Made by a program: the position numbers and the translations under genes. Positions 51,299-60,060 of a stretch of DNA of 64,000 bases are shown in pieces. The stretch is from Pedomonas sp051304405 (GTDB lineage Bacteria > Pseudomonadota > Alphaproteobacteria > Sphingomonadales > Sphingomonadaceae): the NCBI RefSeq assembly GCF_051304405.1, contig NZ_JBPPGG010000007.1, positions 1 through 64,000 of the forward strand. Direction: 5' to 3'. Position 1 is the stretch's first letter. Each line of letters starts with the position of its first letter. The notes beneath the pieces are model-generated. The model was not told where the DNA came from. It was given only the letters and a program-made list of their open reading frames with translations, and did no database searches.

Positions 51299-52270
51299 AT
51301 GCAGCTGAGCCGTGAGCAATTGCTACGCGCCTATCGTCAGATGAAGACGATACGCGAATTCGAAGAGCGCCTGCATGTGGAAATCACCACGGGTGAGATC
51401 GCCGGCTTCACCCATCTTTATGCGGGTCAGGAAGCGGTCGCGGTCGGCGTGTGCGAGCACCTGACCGATGAGGACTTCATCGTCTCCACCCACCGCGGCC
51501 ATGGCCACTGCATCGCCAAGGGCTGCGACGTGAAGGCGATGATGAAGGAGATCTACGGCCGCCGCGACGGTCTCGGCGGCGGCAAGGGCGGCTCCATGCA
51601 CATCGCCGACACCACCAAGGGCATGCTGGGCGCCAACGGCATCGTCGGCGCGGGCGCGCCGCAGGCGGTGGGCGCGGCCATTGCCACCAAGCTGGACGGC
51701 AAGGGCCGCGTGGCCGTGGCCTTCTCGGGCGACGGCGCCTGCAACCAGGGCACCACGTTCGAGGCCATGAACATGGCGGTCGTGCTCAAGGTCCCGGCCA
51801 TCTTCGTGTTCGAGAACAACCACTACTCCGAGCACACCGGCGTGGATTATTCCGTCGGCACGCAGCGCGACATCGCCAGCCGCGCCGAGGCCTTCGGCAT
51901 GCGGGTGTGGCGGGCCAACGGCTGCGACTTCTTCGACAGCTACGAGGCCATGCGCGAGCTGCTGGAATATGTGCGCGCCGGCAACGGCCCGGCGGCCATC
52001 GAGTTCGACACCGAGCGCTTCTTCGGCCACTTCGAGGGCGACCCGCAGCGCTATCGCGGCCCGGGCGAGCTGGAGCGGATCCGCGCCGAGCGCGACTGCC
52101 TCGTCGCCTTCCGCAACAAGGTGATCCCGGCCGGCCTGATCGACGGGGCGGCGCTCGACCAGGTGGACGCGGAAGTGGTCCAGCTGATCGACGAGGCTGT
52201 GCGGGAAGCGCGTGCGGCGGAGCCGCCTCGGCCTGAGGATGTGCTCACCAACGTGTATGCCGAGTACTGA
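51299..52270 (+). CDS. 2-oxoacid (acetoin/branched-chain-type) dehydrogenase E1, alpha subunit
   Basis: A 323-residue thiamine-diphosphate subunit of a 2-oxoacid or acetoin dehydrogenase complex. The ThDP motif runs from GDGACNQG (144-151) to FENN (171-174), and HRGHGHCIAKG is the substrate-side loop. The subunit is short, as in AcoA-type complexes. GGGGGGAGCAGCA precedes ATG 51299. The E1beta gene follows after 14 nt. Which 2-oxoacid is used cannot be decided from sequence; acetoin, pyruvate and branched-chain 2-oxoacids are candidates. Confidence 0.94.
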   Translation: MQLSREQLLRAYRQMKTIREFEERLHVEITTGEIAGFTHLYAGQEAVAVGVCEHLTDEDFIVSTHRGHGHCIAKGCDVKAMMKEIYGRRDGLGGGKGGSMHIADTTKGMLGANGIVGAGAPQAVGAAIATKLDGKGRVAVAFSGDGACNQGTTFEAMNMAVVLKVPAIFVFENNHYSEHTGVDYSVGTQRDIASRAEAFGMRVWRANGCDFFDSYEAMRELLEYVRAGNGPAAIEFDTERFFGHFEGDPQRYRGPGELERIRAERDCLVAFRNKVIPAGLIDGAALDQVDAEVVQLIDEAVREARAAEPPRPEDVLTNVYAEY

Positions 52271-52284
52271 GGGGGGGAAGGCTC

Positions 52285-53292
52285 ATGACTGTGATGACCA
52301 TTCGCGAGGCGATCTCGCGCACGCTGTACAGCGAAATGGAGCGCAACCCCGACGTGATCATGCTCGGGGAGGATCTGGTGGGCGGCAACGGCACCCCGGG
52401 CGGTCCCGAGGCCATTGGCGGCATCTGGAGCACCTCGACCGGCTTCTATGAGCGGTTCGGCCCGGATCGGGTGATCGACACGCCGATCAGCGAGAGCGCC
52501 ATTGTCGGCGCGGCGGCGGGTGCGGCGCTGGCGGGCAAACGCCCGGTCGCCGAGCTGATGTTCGCGGACTTCGTCGGCGTCTGCCTTGACCAGCTGTGGA
52601 ACCAGATGGCCAAGTTCCGCTACATGTTCGGCGGCAAGACCGACTGCCCGGCGGTGGTGCGCCTTGTCTACGGCGCGGGCATGAACGCGGCCGCCCAGCA
52701 CAGCCAGGCGGTCTATTCCATGCTCACCTCCATTCCGGGCCTCAAGGTGGTGATGCCGGCCACCCCGGCGGACGCCAAGGGCCTGCTGCTGTCGGCGCTG
52801 CGCGGCCGCGACCCGGTGATGTTCTTCGAGCACAAGGCGCTCTACACGGTGAAGGGCGAGGTGCCGGATGAGGACTACCTGATCCCGTTCGGCCACGCGC
52901 GCGTGACCCGCGAGGGCCAGGACGTGACCATCGTCACCTGCGGCCAGATGGTCGGCTTCTCCGAGCGGGCCGCCGATGCGCTGGCGCAGGACGGCATTTC
53001 CTGCGACGTGATCGACCTGCGCACCACCAGCCCGCTGGATGAGGACGCCATTCTCGACTCCGTCGAGGCGACCGGCCGTCTGGTGATCGTGGAGGAAAGC
53101 CCGCCGCGCTGCTCGCTGGCGACGGACATCGCCGCGCTGGTGGCCAACAAGGCCTTCTCCAGCCTGAAGGCGCCCATCGAGATGGTCACGCCGCCGCATA
53201 CGCCAATTCCGTTTGCGCGGGAGCTGGAGCGCGCCTACCTGCCGTCGCCGGAGAAGATCGAGGCGGCTGTCCGCAAGACCCTGGCCTACTGA
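52285..53292 (+). CDS. 2-oxoacid dehydrogenase E1, beta subunit
   Basis: A 335-residue beta subunit that pairs with E1alpha to decarboxylate the 2-oxoacid and acylate E2. It has IMLGEDLVGGNGTPGG, the ThDP-contacting DTPISESAIVGAAAGAA and a C-terminal transketolase domain with VIDLRTTSPLDEDAI. GAGGGGGGGAAGGCTC precedes the ATG. It is transcribed as one unit with E1alpha and E2 (11-nt gap to the E2 GTG). Confidence 0.95.
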   Translation: MTVMTIREAISRTLYSEMERNPDVIMLGEDLVGGNGTPGGPEAIGGIWSTSTGFYERFGPDRVIDTPISESAIVGAAAGAALAGKRPVAELMFADFVGVCLDQLWNQMAKFRYMFGGKTDCPAVVRLVYGAGMNAAAQHSQAVYSMLTSIPGLKVVMPATPADAKGLLLSALRGRDPVMFFEHKALYTVKGEVPDEDYLIPFGHARVTREGQDVTIVTCGQMVGFSERAADALAQDGISCDVIDLRTTSPLDEDAILDSVEATGRLVIVEESPPRCSLATDIAALVANKAFSSLKAPIEMVTPPHTPIPFARELERAYLPSPEKIEAAVRKTLAY

Positions 53293-53303
53293 GGAGGGAC
53301 GGC

Positions 53304-54740
53304 GTGAGCAAAGTCCAAGCCTTCACGATGCCCAAATGGGGCATCGAAATGTCGGAAGGCCATTTGGCCGAGTGGATGGTCAAGGAGGGCGAGTCCTTCA
53401 CCAAGGGCCAGGTGCTGGCGCTGGTGGAAACCGACAAGATCACCAACGAGATCGAGGCCGAGCAGGACGGCGTGATCCGCCGCATTCTGGCGCCTGCGGG
53501 CGGCACCTATGCGGTCGGCGAGCTGCTGGCGGTCATGGCGCCCGCTGACGTGCCCGACAGCGAGGTGGACGCGTTCATCGCGAGCTTCAAGCCGGCGGAC
53601 ACCCGCATGGCGGCGGCCAGCGGTCAGAAGGCGGAAGCAAAGCCGGCTGCGGCACCTGCCGCGCCCGCGGCGGCTCCGGCTGCGGCACCGGCCCCGAAGG
53701 CCGTGCATATTCCGGAGGATCTGGCCATCAGCCCGCAGGCGCGTCTGCGCGCCGCCGAGCTTCAGGTGGATGTTACCAGGATCAAGGGCTCGGGCCGCAA
53801 CGGCCGCATCACCGCGCAGGACGTGGAAATCGCCGCGCGGCCGCCCCGCGCCGTCGGCGGCGGCGCGCCGGTCTCGATCGCGCCGACCACGGCCGATTAC
53901 GAGGATGTGTTCGCCTCGCCCATGGCCAAGCGTCTGGCGGTCATGCACGGGGTGGACCTGCGGAGCCTTCAGGGCAGCGGCCCGCGCGGGCGCATCCGCA
54001 AGTGCGATGTGCTGGCGGCGGTCGAGGCGGCCGGCGGACGCCGCGCCGTGCCGTCGGGCGAGGTGCAGGTCATCCGCATGACCCCCATGCGCAAGACCAT
54101 CGCGCGCCGGCTCACCGAGTCCAAGCAGAACGTGCCGCACTTCTATGTGCGGGTGCAGGCCCGCGCCGACCGGCTGGTCGAGGTGCGGCGCATCGCCAAC
54201 CTGGCGCTCGGCGCCAAGGCGAGCATCAACGACTATCTGGTCAAGGCCTGCGCGCTGGCGCTCACCCGGGTGCCGGAGGTCAACATCCAGGTGCACGGCG
54301 ACGAGATCCACCGCTTCCCCAACGCGGACATCTCGATCGCGGTGGCGACCCCCAAGGGTCTGCTCACCCCGGTCGTCCGCGCGGCGGACCTCAAGTCCAT
54401 CCCGGAGATCGCCGCCGAGACCCGCGCGCTGATCGACCGGGCCCAGGCGGGCCGGCTTCAGGCGCACGAGTTCGAGGGCGGCAGCTTTTCGCTCTCCAAC
54501 CTCGGCATGTTCGGCATCGACCAGTTCGACGCAATCATCAACCCGCCGCAGGGCGCCATTCTCGCGGTGGGTGCGGTGCGCCCGCAGCCGATCGAGGAAA
54601 ACGGCGCGCTGCGGATGGTGCCGATGATCAGCCTGTCCCTGTCCTGCGACCATCGCGCCATCGACGGCGCGGACGGCGCGCGGTTCCTGGCGACCCTGCG
54701 CGAGATCATCGAAGCGCCGGAGCAGCTGCTGGAGCGCTGA
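53304..54740 (+). CDS. Dihydrolipoamide acyltransferase E2 with two subunit-binding domains
   Basis: A 478-residue E2 core. Order: lipoyl domain (about 5-80, Lys45 in VETDKIT), Ala/Pro linker (about 108-135), a first peripheral subunit-binding domain (about 140-178, ISPQARLRAAELQVD to GRNGRITAQDV), a second (about 203-242, ASPMAKRLAVMHGVD to GPRGRIRKCDV) and the acyltransferase domain with CDHRAIDGADG. Two tandem binding domains are more than the usual one and may hold both E1 and E3. The GTG start follows GAGGAGGGACGGC. The matching E3 is probably the gene at 61576. Confidence 0.94.
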   Translation: MSKVQAFTMPKWGIEMSEGHLAEWMVKEGESFTKGQVLALVETDKITNEIEAEQDGVIRRILAPAGGTYAVGELLAVMAPADVPDSEVDAFIASFKPADTRMAAASGQKAEAKPAAAPAAPAAAPAAAPAPKAVHIPEDLAISPQARLRAAELQVDVTRIKGSGRNGRITAQDVEIAARPPRAVGGGAPVSIAPTTADYEDVFASPMAKRLAVMHGVDLRSLQGSGPRGRIRKCDVLAAVEAAGGRRAVPSGEVQVIRMTPMRKTIARRLTESKQNVPHFYVRVQARADRLVEVRRIANLALGAKASINDYLVKACALALTRVPEVNIQVHGDEIHRFPNADISIAVATPKGLLTPVVRAADLKSIPEIAAETRALIDRAQAGRLQAHEFEGGSFSLSNLGMFGIDQFDAIINPPQGAILAVGAVRPQPIEENGALRMVPMISLSLSCDHRAIDGADGARFLATLREIIEAPEQLLER

Positions 54741-54800
54741 GACGCGATATCCGGGCCGGTCAGGGGCCGGCCCGGAGGATCGTTCGATCAATCGAAAATG

Positions 54801-54848
54801 GAAAAGGCGGTCTGGCTGTCCCGTGGGGGGAGGCCAGGCCGCCTTTTC
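54801..54848. terminator. Bidirectional terminator after the E1-E2 operon
   Basis: A 16-bp stem (54801-54816 with 54833-54848; GAAAAGGCGG-CTGGC type, one wobble pair) and a 16-nt loop. A-rich flank on the left and TTTTC on the right serve both converging genes. Confidence 0.85.
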
Positions 54849-54866
54849 GATTCCGGCCGGCTCAGC

Positions 54867-55277
54867 TCAGGCGGCGCGCTGCGCCGCGGCCCGCTGCACC
54901 TGTTCCGGGTTGAAGTAGTAGGGCACGATCTCGCAGCACTTGCCGTCCTCGCGGAACCGCATGGTCTCCACAAGGGGAATGGCCTCGCCGCTTTCCAGCA
55001 CAAGGCTGAGCAGCACCATCACGCGGTTCTCGCCCGCGGTGATGGCATGGATGTCGAGGCCCTTGACCGGCAGCATGCCCATCACCTTGGTGTAGAGCTC
55101 CTTGAGGGCATTGCGGCCGCGATAGGTGCCGCCGTAGGGCAGGCAGTCCGCCTCCCGGGCCTCGAAGTCGTCGGTCAGCATGTCGGCGGCGGCCTCCCAG
55201 TTGCCGCTGCCGGTGGCCTCGTACATCGCCCGGGTCAGGGCGATATTGCGTTCGTTGCGGGCGTGCTCGTCGCTCAT
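54867..55277 (-). CDS. NTF2/SnoaL-like small protein
   Basis: A 136-residue NTF2-like protein of a different subgroup from the SnoaL_4-type proteins. It opens with a helix and WEAAADMLTDDFEAREAD, then GTYRGRNALKELYTKVM, and ends in an Ala-rich tail. It has no Tyr-x4-Asp pair. It may be a polyketide-cyclase-like or ketosteroid-isomerase-like protein, but no catalytic set can be assigned. It is a single gene converging on the E2 gene. Confidence 0.83.
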   Translation of the reverse strand: MSDEHARNERNIALTRAMYEATGSGNWEAAADMLTDDFEAREADCLPYGGTYRGRNALKELYTKVMGMLPVKGLDIHAITAGENRVMVLLSLVLESGEAIPLVETMRFREDGKCCEIVPYYFNPEQVQRAAAQRAA

Positions 55278-55524
55278 CGGCTTTCCTCCCCTTGTCTATG
55301 CTCTGAAGCCCTGGAAGCTTCCTGTGTTCCGCGCCGCAATGGACCTATCGGTTTGGCTAGTGTGCGCACGTCGCGCCCCGCCCCCATAGTGAACCGGTTC
55401 TTGTGCAGGCCCTGCGACTTGCCATTCCGGGTTCCCGCTGGGATGATCCGTGGCAGCGGGGCCGGGCGGTGTGGACGAGGCGACAAGGCCCGCCATGCGA
55501 AATACTGTATCAGGGGGAGTATCA

Positions 55525-56307
55525 ATGACGGGTTCAATGAACGGCAAGGTCGGTCTGGTCACGGGAGGCACGTCCGGCATCGGCGAGGCGGTGGTGCGCG
55601 CCTTCGCGGCGGCGGGCGGCAAGGTGCTGTTCACCGGCTCGAACCAGACGGCGGCCGATCGCATCTGCGCCGAGACCGGCGCGGTGTTCGTGCGCCATGA
55701 TGCCTCCGATGCGGCGGGCTGGAGCGCGGTGATGGCGGAGATCGACCGCCAGTTCGGCCGCCTCGACATGGCGTTCGCCAACGCGGGCATCAACCACGGC
55801 GACAGCGATATCGAGACGGTGCCGCTGGAAGCCTGGAACCGCATTTTCGAGGTGAACGTTACCGGCACCATGCTCACCTGCCAGCATGCGATTGCCGCGA
55901 TGAAGAAAAATCCGGGCGGTCCGGGCGGCTCGATCATCATCAATTCGTCGGTGACCGGCATGGTGGGTCTGCCGGATGACGCGGCCTACACCGCCACCAA
56001 GGGGGCGGTGCGGTCGCTGGCAAAGTCCATTGCCATTCACTGCGCGCGCAAGAAGTACAACATCCGCTGCAACAGCATTCACCCCGGCATCACCGAGACG
56101 GCGACGATCAAGCGCGCCATCGAGGAGCAGGCCGACGCGGCGGCGGCGCGCGCCTTTCTGGAAAGCGTCTCTCCGCTGGGCCGTCTCGGCCGGCCGGAGG
56201 AGATCGCGGCGCTGGTGCTGTTCCTGGCGTCTGATCAATCTTCATTCATCACGGGCGCGGAAATGGTCATCGACGGTGGTTCGATTGCCGGCTTCTCGGG
56301 CGTCTGA
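55525..56307 (+). CDS. Short-chain dehydrogenase/reductase (SDR)
   Basis: A 260-residue SDR with TGGTSGIGEA, FANAGINHG and the catalytic DAAYTATKGAV. FTGSNQTAA after the second strand lacks the Asp of NAD-specific members, so NADP is possible. CAGGGGGAGTATCA precedes ATG 55525; the in-frame start at 55450 has none. It is 23 nt ahead of another SDR and probably in one operon with it and the ThuA-like gene. Confidence 0.92.
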   Translation: MTGSMNGKVGLVTGGTSGIGEAVVRAFAAAGGKVLFTGSNQTAADRICAETGAVFVRHDASDAAGWSAVMAEIDRQFGRLDMAFANAGINHGDSDIETVPLEAWNRIFEVNVTGTMLTCQHAIAAMKKNPGGPGGSIIINSSVTGMVGLPDDAAYTATKGAVRSLAKSIAIHCARKKYNIRCNSIHPGITETATIKRAIEEQADAAAARAFLESVSPLGRLGRPEEIAALVLFLASDQSSFITGAEMVIDGGSIAGFSGV

Positions 56308-56330
56308 GCACAGTTTCAGGAGGAATTGAC

Positions 56331-57089
56331 ATGGATCTGGGTCTGGCTGGCAAGAAGGTACTGGTCACGGGTTCGACGCGCGGCATCGGCCGCCGCATCG
56401 TCGAGACCATGCTGGCGGAAGGCGCGTCGGTCGCCATCGGCGCCCGCAGCGCCGACGAGGTGAAGACCGCGCTCGGCGAGCTGAGCGGCCGCGGCAAGGT
56501 GGTGGGCGCGGCTGTCGACGTGGCGAACGCCGAGAGCTATCGCGCCTGGATTTCCTCCATGGCGGAGCAGCTGGGCGGCATTGACGTGTTCGTCCACAAC
56601 GTCTCGGCCGGCGGCGGCATGGAAGGCGAGGCGAGCTGGTACAAGTGCTTCGAGGCGGACGTGATGGGCGCGGTGCGCGGCGTCGAGACCTCCACGCCCT
56701 GGCTCGAGAAGTCGGAGGCGGGCGCGGTGGTGTTCCTCGGCACCACGGCGGCGGTCGAGACCTTCATGGCGCCCATGGCCTACAATGCGCTGAAGGCGGG
56801 TCTCATCACCTATGCCAAGCAGCTGAGCCAGGAGTTCATGAAGAAGGGCATCCGAGTCAACGTGGTCTCGCCGGGCCCGATCAAGTTCGCGGGCGGCGCG
56901 TGGGACCACATCGAGCAGCAGATGCCCGATCTCTACGCGGCCCATGTGGCCCAGCAGCCGAGCGGCCGCCTGGGCGCGCCGGAAGAGGTGGCCCGCGCCG
57001 TCACGTTCCTGGCGAGCCCGGCGGCGAGCTGGATCACCGGCGTCAACCTGGTGGTGGACGGCGGCTACACCAAGCGCGTCCAGTTCTGA
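56331..57089 (+). CDS. Short-chain dehydrogenase/reductase (SDR)
   Basis: A 252-residue SDR. It has TGSTRGIGRR, VHNVSAGGG in place of the usual NNAG, and the catalytic AYNALKAGL. The altered NNAG (HNVS) is seen in some divergent SDRs. C-terminal ending NLVVDGGYTKRVQF. It lies in the middle of an SDR-SDR-ThuA operon (55525-57953). A ring-ketone or hydroxyl substrate is likely; nothing more specific can be said. Confidence 0.92.
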   Translation: MDLGLAGKKVLVTGSTRGIGRRIVETMLAEGASVAIGARSADEVKTALGELSGRGKVVGAAVDVANAESYRAWISSMAEQLGGIDVFVHNVSAGGGMEGEASWYKCFEADVMGAVRGVETSTPWLEKSEAGAVVFLGTTAAVETFMAPMAYNALKAGLITYAKQLSQEFMKKGIRVNVVSPGPIKFAGGAWDHIEQQMPDLYAAHVAQQPSGRLGAPEEVARAVTFLASPAASWITGVNLVVDGGYTKRVQF

Positions 57090-57113
57090 TCGCGGGCACG
57101 GGGAGGCAACGGC

Positions 57114-57953
57114 ATGAGCGATGGCACCACCCCCGAGCGGGGGCGCATCAATTGCGTCCTCGTCGCCTCGGGCAAATGGCACGACATCGACTTCGCCCGG
57201 CTTGAGCTGCTCAAGCTGCTGGCGGAGGACGATCGCATCCGCGTGCGGGTGTTCGAGGACTACGAGAACATCGCGGCCATCGAGGCGGCGGATTTCCTCG
57301 TCAGCTACACCTGCGACGTGGTGCCGAGCGTGGCGGCGCAGGAGGCCATTCGCGCCTGGCTGGAGCGGGGCGGGCGCTGGTATGCCCTGCATGGCACCAA
57401 CTCGCTGATCCGCATGGTCTCGAACGGCGAGTTCGACACGCCGCGCTGGGCCCCGCTGTTCAGCGAGACGCTGGGCTCCATGTTCGTCGCCCACCCGCCG
57501 ATCGAGCCGTACACCGTGACGGTGGCCGATCCCACCCACCCGCTGGTGGAGGGGGTGGAGCCGTTCGAGACCACGGACGAGCTGTATCTCATGGAGACCT
57601 ACGGGCATCTCCACGTGCTGCTCGAGACCGAGTTCGGCGGCGAGGCGCCCGGCTTCGTCAACCACACCTGGGAGCACGGCAAGCACCCGGTGTTCTACCT
57701 GCATCCGGTGGGCAAGGGCGAGGTGCTCTACCTGACCCTCGGCCACTGCCGCGGCCATTACGACATGCAGCCGCTGCTGGACTACTGGCCGACGGTGGAC
57801 CGCTGCGCGTGGAACCTGCCGGTGTTCTACACCCTCCTGCGCCGGGGCATTGCCTGGGCCAAGGAGGCGCGGCCGGAGCGGCCGATGACCGAGGCGGAAA
57901 CCCTCGAGGCGATCCGCCAGACCGTCGAGGCCAACCGCCGGCCGACCGGCTGA
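57114..57953 (+). CDS. ThuA-like domain protein (2)
   Basis: A 279-residue ThuA-fold protein, the second of two in the window. It has DFLVSYTCDVVPS, RGGRWYALHGTNSLIR (about 88-103), DPTHPLVEGVEPFETTDELY and HTWEHGKHPVFYLHPVGKGE. The shared ThuA core HPxxxG(L/V)xxF and ELYL occurs in both copies. It is last in an operon with two SDRs, so it may act on a keto compound produced by them. GGGGAGGCAACGGC precedes ATG 57114. The reaction is unknown. Confidence 0.85.
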   Translation: MSDGTTPERGRINCVLVASGKWHDIDFARLELLKLLAEDDRIRVRVFEDYENIAAIEAADFLVSYTCDVVPSVAAQEAIRAWLERGGRWYALHGTNSLIRMVSNGEFDTPRWAPLFSETLGSMFVAHPPIEPYTVTVADPTHPLVEGVEPFETTDELYLMETYGHLHVLLETEFGGEAPGFVNHTWEHGKHPVFYLHPVGKGEVLYLTLGHCRGHYDMQPLLDYWPTVDRCAWNLPVFYTLLRRGIAWAKEARPERPMTEAETLEAIRQTVEANRRPTG

Positions 57954-57986
57954 GAAGGCCGCTTCACAACAGGGGGGAAACAGGAA

Positions 57987-58016
57987 GACCCCGGCCGATC
58001 GGCCGGGGTCTTTTTT
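57987..58016. terminator. Rho-independent terminator
   Basis: GACCCCGGCC (57987-57996) pairs perfectly with 58001-58010 around GATC and is followed by six T. It ends the SDR-SDR-ThuA operon; the stem is itself a perfect palindrome. Confidence 0.94.
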
Positions 58017-58082
58017 GGTGTGTGCGTCCTGTGATTTTTTTGCCCCCGCTGCCGGTGCCGGTCGCGGGGGCGTTGTTTTGGC

Positions 58083-58619
58083 TCAGCCGCCGATCGGGCG
58101 CAGCGGGTTGGTGCCGTCCCAGTCGCGCGCGGCGTTGCGGATGGTGTCGAACGCGCCCCGGGTTTCCTCCGCGATCTCGATCAGCTCCAGGATCGAACCC
58201 GGCCCGCCGCCCGTGTCCACGTACAGCGCCTCGACGCCCGGCGCGCGGCCTTCCTGGAGAATGGTCGCGCCCGCCTCAAGGCAGACCGCCCGCGCCTTCT
58301 TCAGGTCCGGCACCACGATGCAGGTGTGGTGCAGGCCGTCGAGCCCGGCATCGCGCCACTGCTTGTAGATCGACGGGCTGTCGTTGTGCTGCTGGATGAG
58401 TTCGATCTGGATATCGTTCCAGTAGGCAATGGCCACGGAGAACACCGCGTCGGTGGGCTGACCCTTGTACTTGAAGTCCTCCATGGTCATGTGGTCGAAC
58501 AGGAAGAAGGGGCCGACGCCCATCGTCTCGGTCCAGTAGCGCAGCGCCGCGTCGAAATCGGCGGGCACATACGCCAGCTGCATCACCTCGCCGAGGGCAG
58601 AAATCGGTCCTTTTGCCAT
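58083..58619 (-). CDS. VOC (glyoxalase-like) protein
   Basis: A 178-residue vicinal-oxygen-chelate protein with VMQLAYVPADFDAALRYW opening the first module and LHHTCIVVPDLKKARAVC opening the second. Possible ligands are Glu in IQIELIQQHN, His in LHHTC and Glu in SILELIEI. It resembles the VOC protein at 9842. ATG 58619 is chosen over GTG 58634 because GGAG lies 9 nt upstream. It starts 16 nt after the Rieske oxygenase 5 stop, so the two are co-transcribed and may act in sequence. Confidence 0.88.
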   Translation of the reverse strand: MAKGPISALGEVMQLAYVPADFDAALRYWTETMGVGPFFLFDHMTMEDFKYKGQPTDAVFSVAIAYWNDIQIELIQQHNDSPSIYKQWRDAGLDGLHHTCIVVPDLKKARAVCLEAGATILQEGRAPGVEALYVDTGGGPGSILELIEIAEETRGAFDTIRNAARDWDGTNPLRPIGG

Positions 58620-58635
58620 ACTTGTTTTCTCCACC

Positions 58636-59814
58636 TTACAGCACCGGCTTGGGGGCGCTGGGATCGTTGGCCAGATAGTAGTTCACCCACTTGTGGAAAT
58701 ACTGGTTGCCGCGCTCGTTCCGGCCGAAGACGACCTCCTTGATGCCGCCGGATTCGAGCCCGCGCTGCACCTTGAGGCCGAGCTGGTAATCCTCCTCGTC
58801 CACCACGTCGCGCAGCCAGTCGACGGTCTCGATCAGCTTCTGCTTGTCCACGTCGTCGGCCGGGGGCGACGAGCGCACATAGTAGAGGATGGTGGTGTTG
58901 CGGTTCGGGGTCGGCCCGGGCAGCAGCTGGGCGATCTGGGTGAACTCGGGCGCAACGAAAATCGACACGTTGGGGAACAGCGTCCGCACGAAGTCGTAGC
59001 CGTCGTTCTCGTGCTTCCACCACTCCTCGGGCGGCACGTTGCGCAGCTTCTCGTCGATGCCGCGCTGCGGGAAGCCGATGCGCAGGTGCGGGCCGTAGGC
59101 CTCGAAGTGCATCACGTTGGAGTAGGTGCGCTGGTTGATGGTCTCCGGGTGGGCGGCGGCGAAATGATAGCCTTCCAGGTAGCCGTCGTAGGCCACCTTC
59201 CAGTTGGCGCCCTGGATCACCCGCTGGCCGCAGTAATACCAGTTGGGGAAGTTGAACTGGTCCAGCTCATCGGCCATGCCGCCGAAGAACTCCTCGAAAT
59301 TCACCTCCAGCCCCGGCGTCAGCACCACGAAGATGAACCCGGCGCGCTCCCAGACCGGCAGCTGGGTGAGGCCGTGGGACTCCTTGTCCACCGGCCCGAA
59401 CTTCTGGCCCTCGGCCACGCCGATGAGGCGGCCGTCGTTGCCGAAGGTCCAGCCGTGGTAGGGGCAGGAGAAGCGGCTGCAATTGCCCTGCGCCTCGGTC
59501 GTCAGCAGCATGCCGCGGTGGGTGCACACGTTGTACATGGCCCGCAGGCTGCCGTCGGTCTGGCGGCTGATGATCAGCGGCTTGCCGAGGATCTCGATCG
59601 TCTTGAAATCACGCGGGTTCGGCAGCTCGTGGGACAGGCCCGCAAAGATCGGCAACCGCTTGAAGATCAGGTCCATTTCCCGCTGCCACTGGTCGGGATC
59701 CAGATAGGCCTCCACCGGCACGGTCATCGTCTCGGCGGCCTGGTCGGTCTTGCCGTTGGCCACGTAGTCGAGCAGGTGTTCGACGGTTCTGTTGCAGCTT
59801 GCGCTGAAATCCAT
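58636..59814 (-). CDS. Rieske non-heme iron oxygenase, alpha subunit (oxygenase 5)
   Basis: A 392-residue oxygenase component of a lineage different from the two other pairs. Rieske ligands are Cys97, His99, Cys117 and His120 (CTHRG and CPYHGW). The iron site is in GYLEGYHFAAAHPE. ATG 59814 follows GGGGAGGACAGAC; the GTG at 59832 would make that site coding. It is divergent from the FAD dehydrogenase at 60061, and the shared upstream region includes TATAAT at about 59857-59862 on the minus strand as a possible -10. A VOC gene follows. Confidence 0.94.
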   Translation of the reverse strand: MDFSASCNRTVEHLLDYVANGKTDQAAETMTVPVEAYLDPDQWQREMDLIFKRLPIFAGLSHELPNPRDFKTIEILGKPLIISRQTDGSLRAMYNVCTHRGMLLTTEAQGNCSRFSCPYHGWTFGNDGRLIGVAEGQKFGPVDKESHGLTQLPVWERAGFIFVVLTPGLEVNFEEFFGGMADELDQFNFPNWYYCGQRVIQGANWKVAYDGYLEGYHFAAAHPETINQRTYSNVMHFEAYGPHLRIGFPQRGIDEKLRNVPPEEWWKHENDGYDFVRTLFPNVSIFVAPEFTQIAQLLPGPTPNRNTTILYYVRSSPPADDVDKQKLIETVDWLRDVVDEEDYQLGLKVQRGLESGGIKEVVFGRNERGNQYFHKWVNYYLANDPSAPKPVL

Positions 59815-60011
59815 GTCTGTCCTCCCCGGCACACATCTTCTCTTTTAGAGCGTCAATTATACAAAACGAGGGGGGGCGCGAGCCTCACCAATAGGAGAGG
59901 TAGGCCCTACGGACCTGACAGATTTGCCAGTAGGGGGACCGCCCTCCGGCGGACATGCTTTTCCCCGGCCTGTCGCGCGAAACAGACGGGCGGACAGGCC
60001 CTTCGCATGCA

Positions 60012-60037
60012 GTTGTTTGCGACGGTTGTTTGCGACG
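60012..60037. repeat. Tandem 13-bp direct repeat (GTTGTTTGCGACG x2)
   Basis: Two perfect head-to-tail copies, 60012-60024 and 60025-60037, in the divergent leader 23 nt before the preferred start of the FAD dehydrogenase. If the upstream ATG at 60007 were the true start, it would encode a repeated peptide. A regulatory site is more likely. Confidence 0.6.
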
Positions 60038-60060
60038 AAGGTCAGCCGGGGGAGGCAAGA

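Noticed and set aside
59854..59864. A possible fourth TTGTAC-type operator upstream of Rieske oxygenase 5 (minus strand TTGTATAATTG)
   Set aside because: Only the first half resembles the motif; the second arm is missing, and TATAAT here is better explained as a -10 element.
60012..60037. Possible start of a CRISPR array
   Set aside because: Only two copies, directly abutting with no spacers, and no cas genes in the window.
58693..60060. A long in-frame extension of the FAD dehydrogenase, giving 941 residues
   Set aside because: It would run antisense through the whole Rieske oxygenase 5 gene and the intergenic region; the family needs only about 480 residues.
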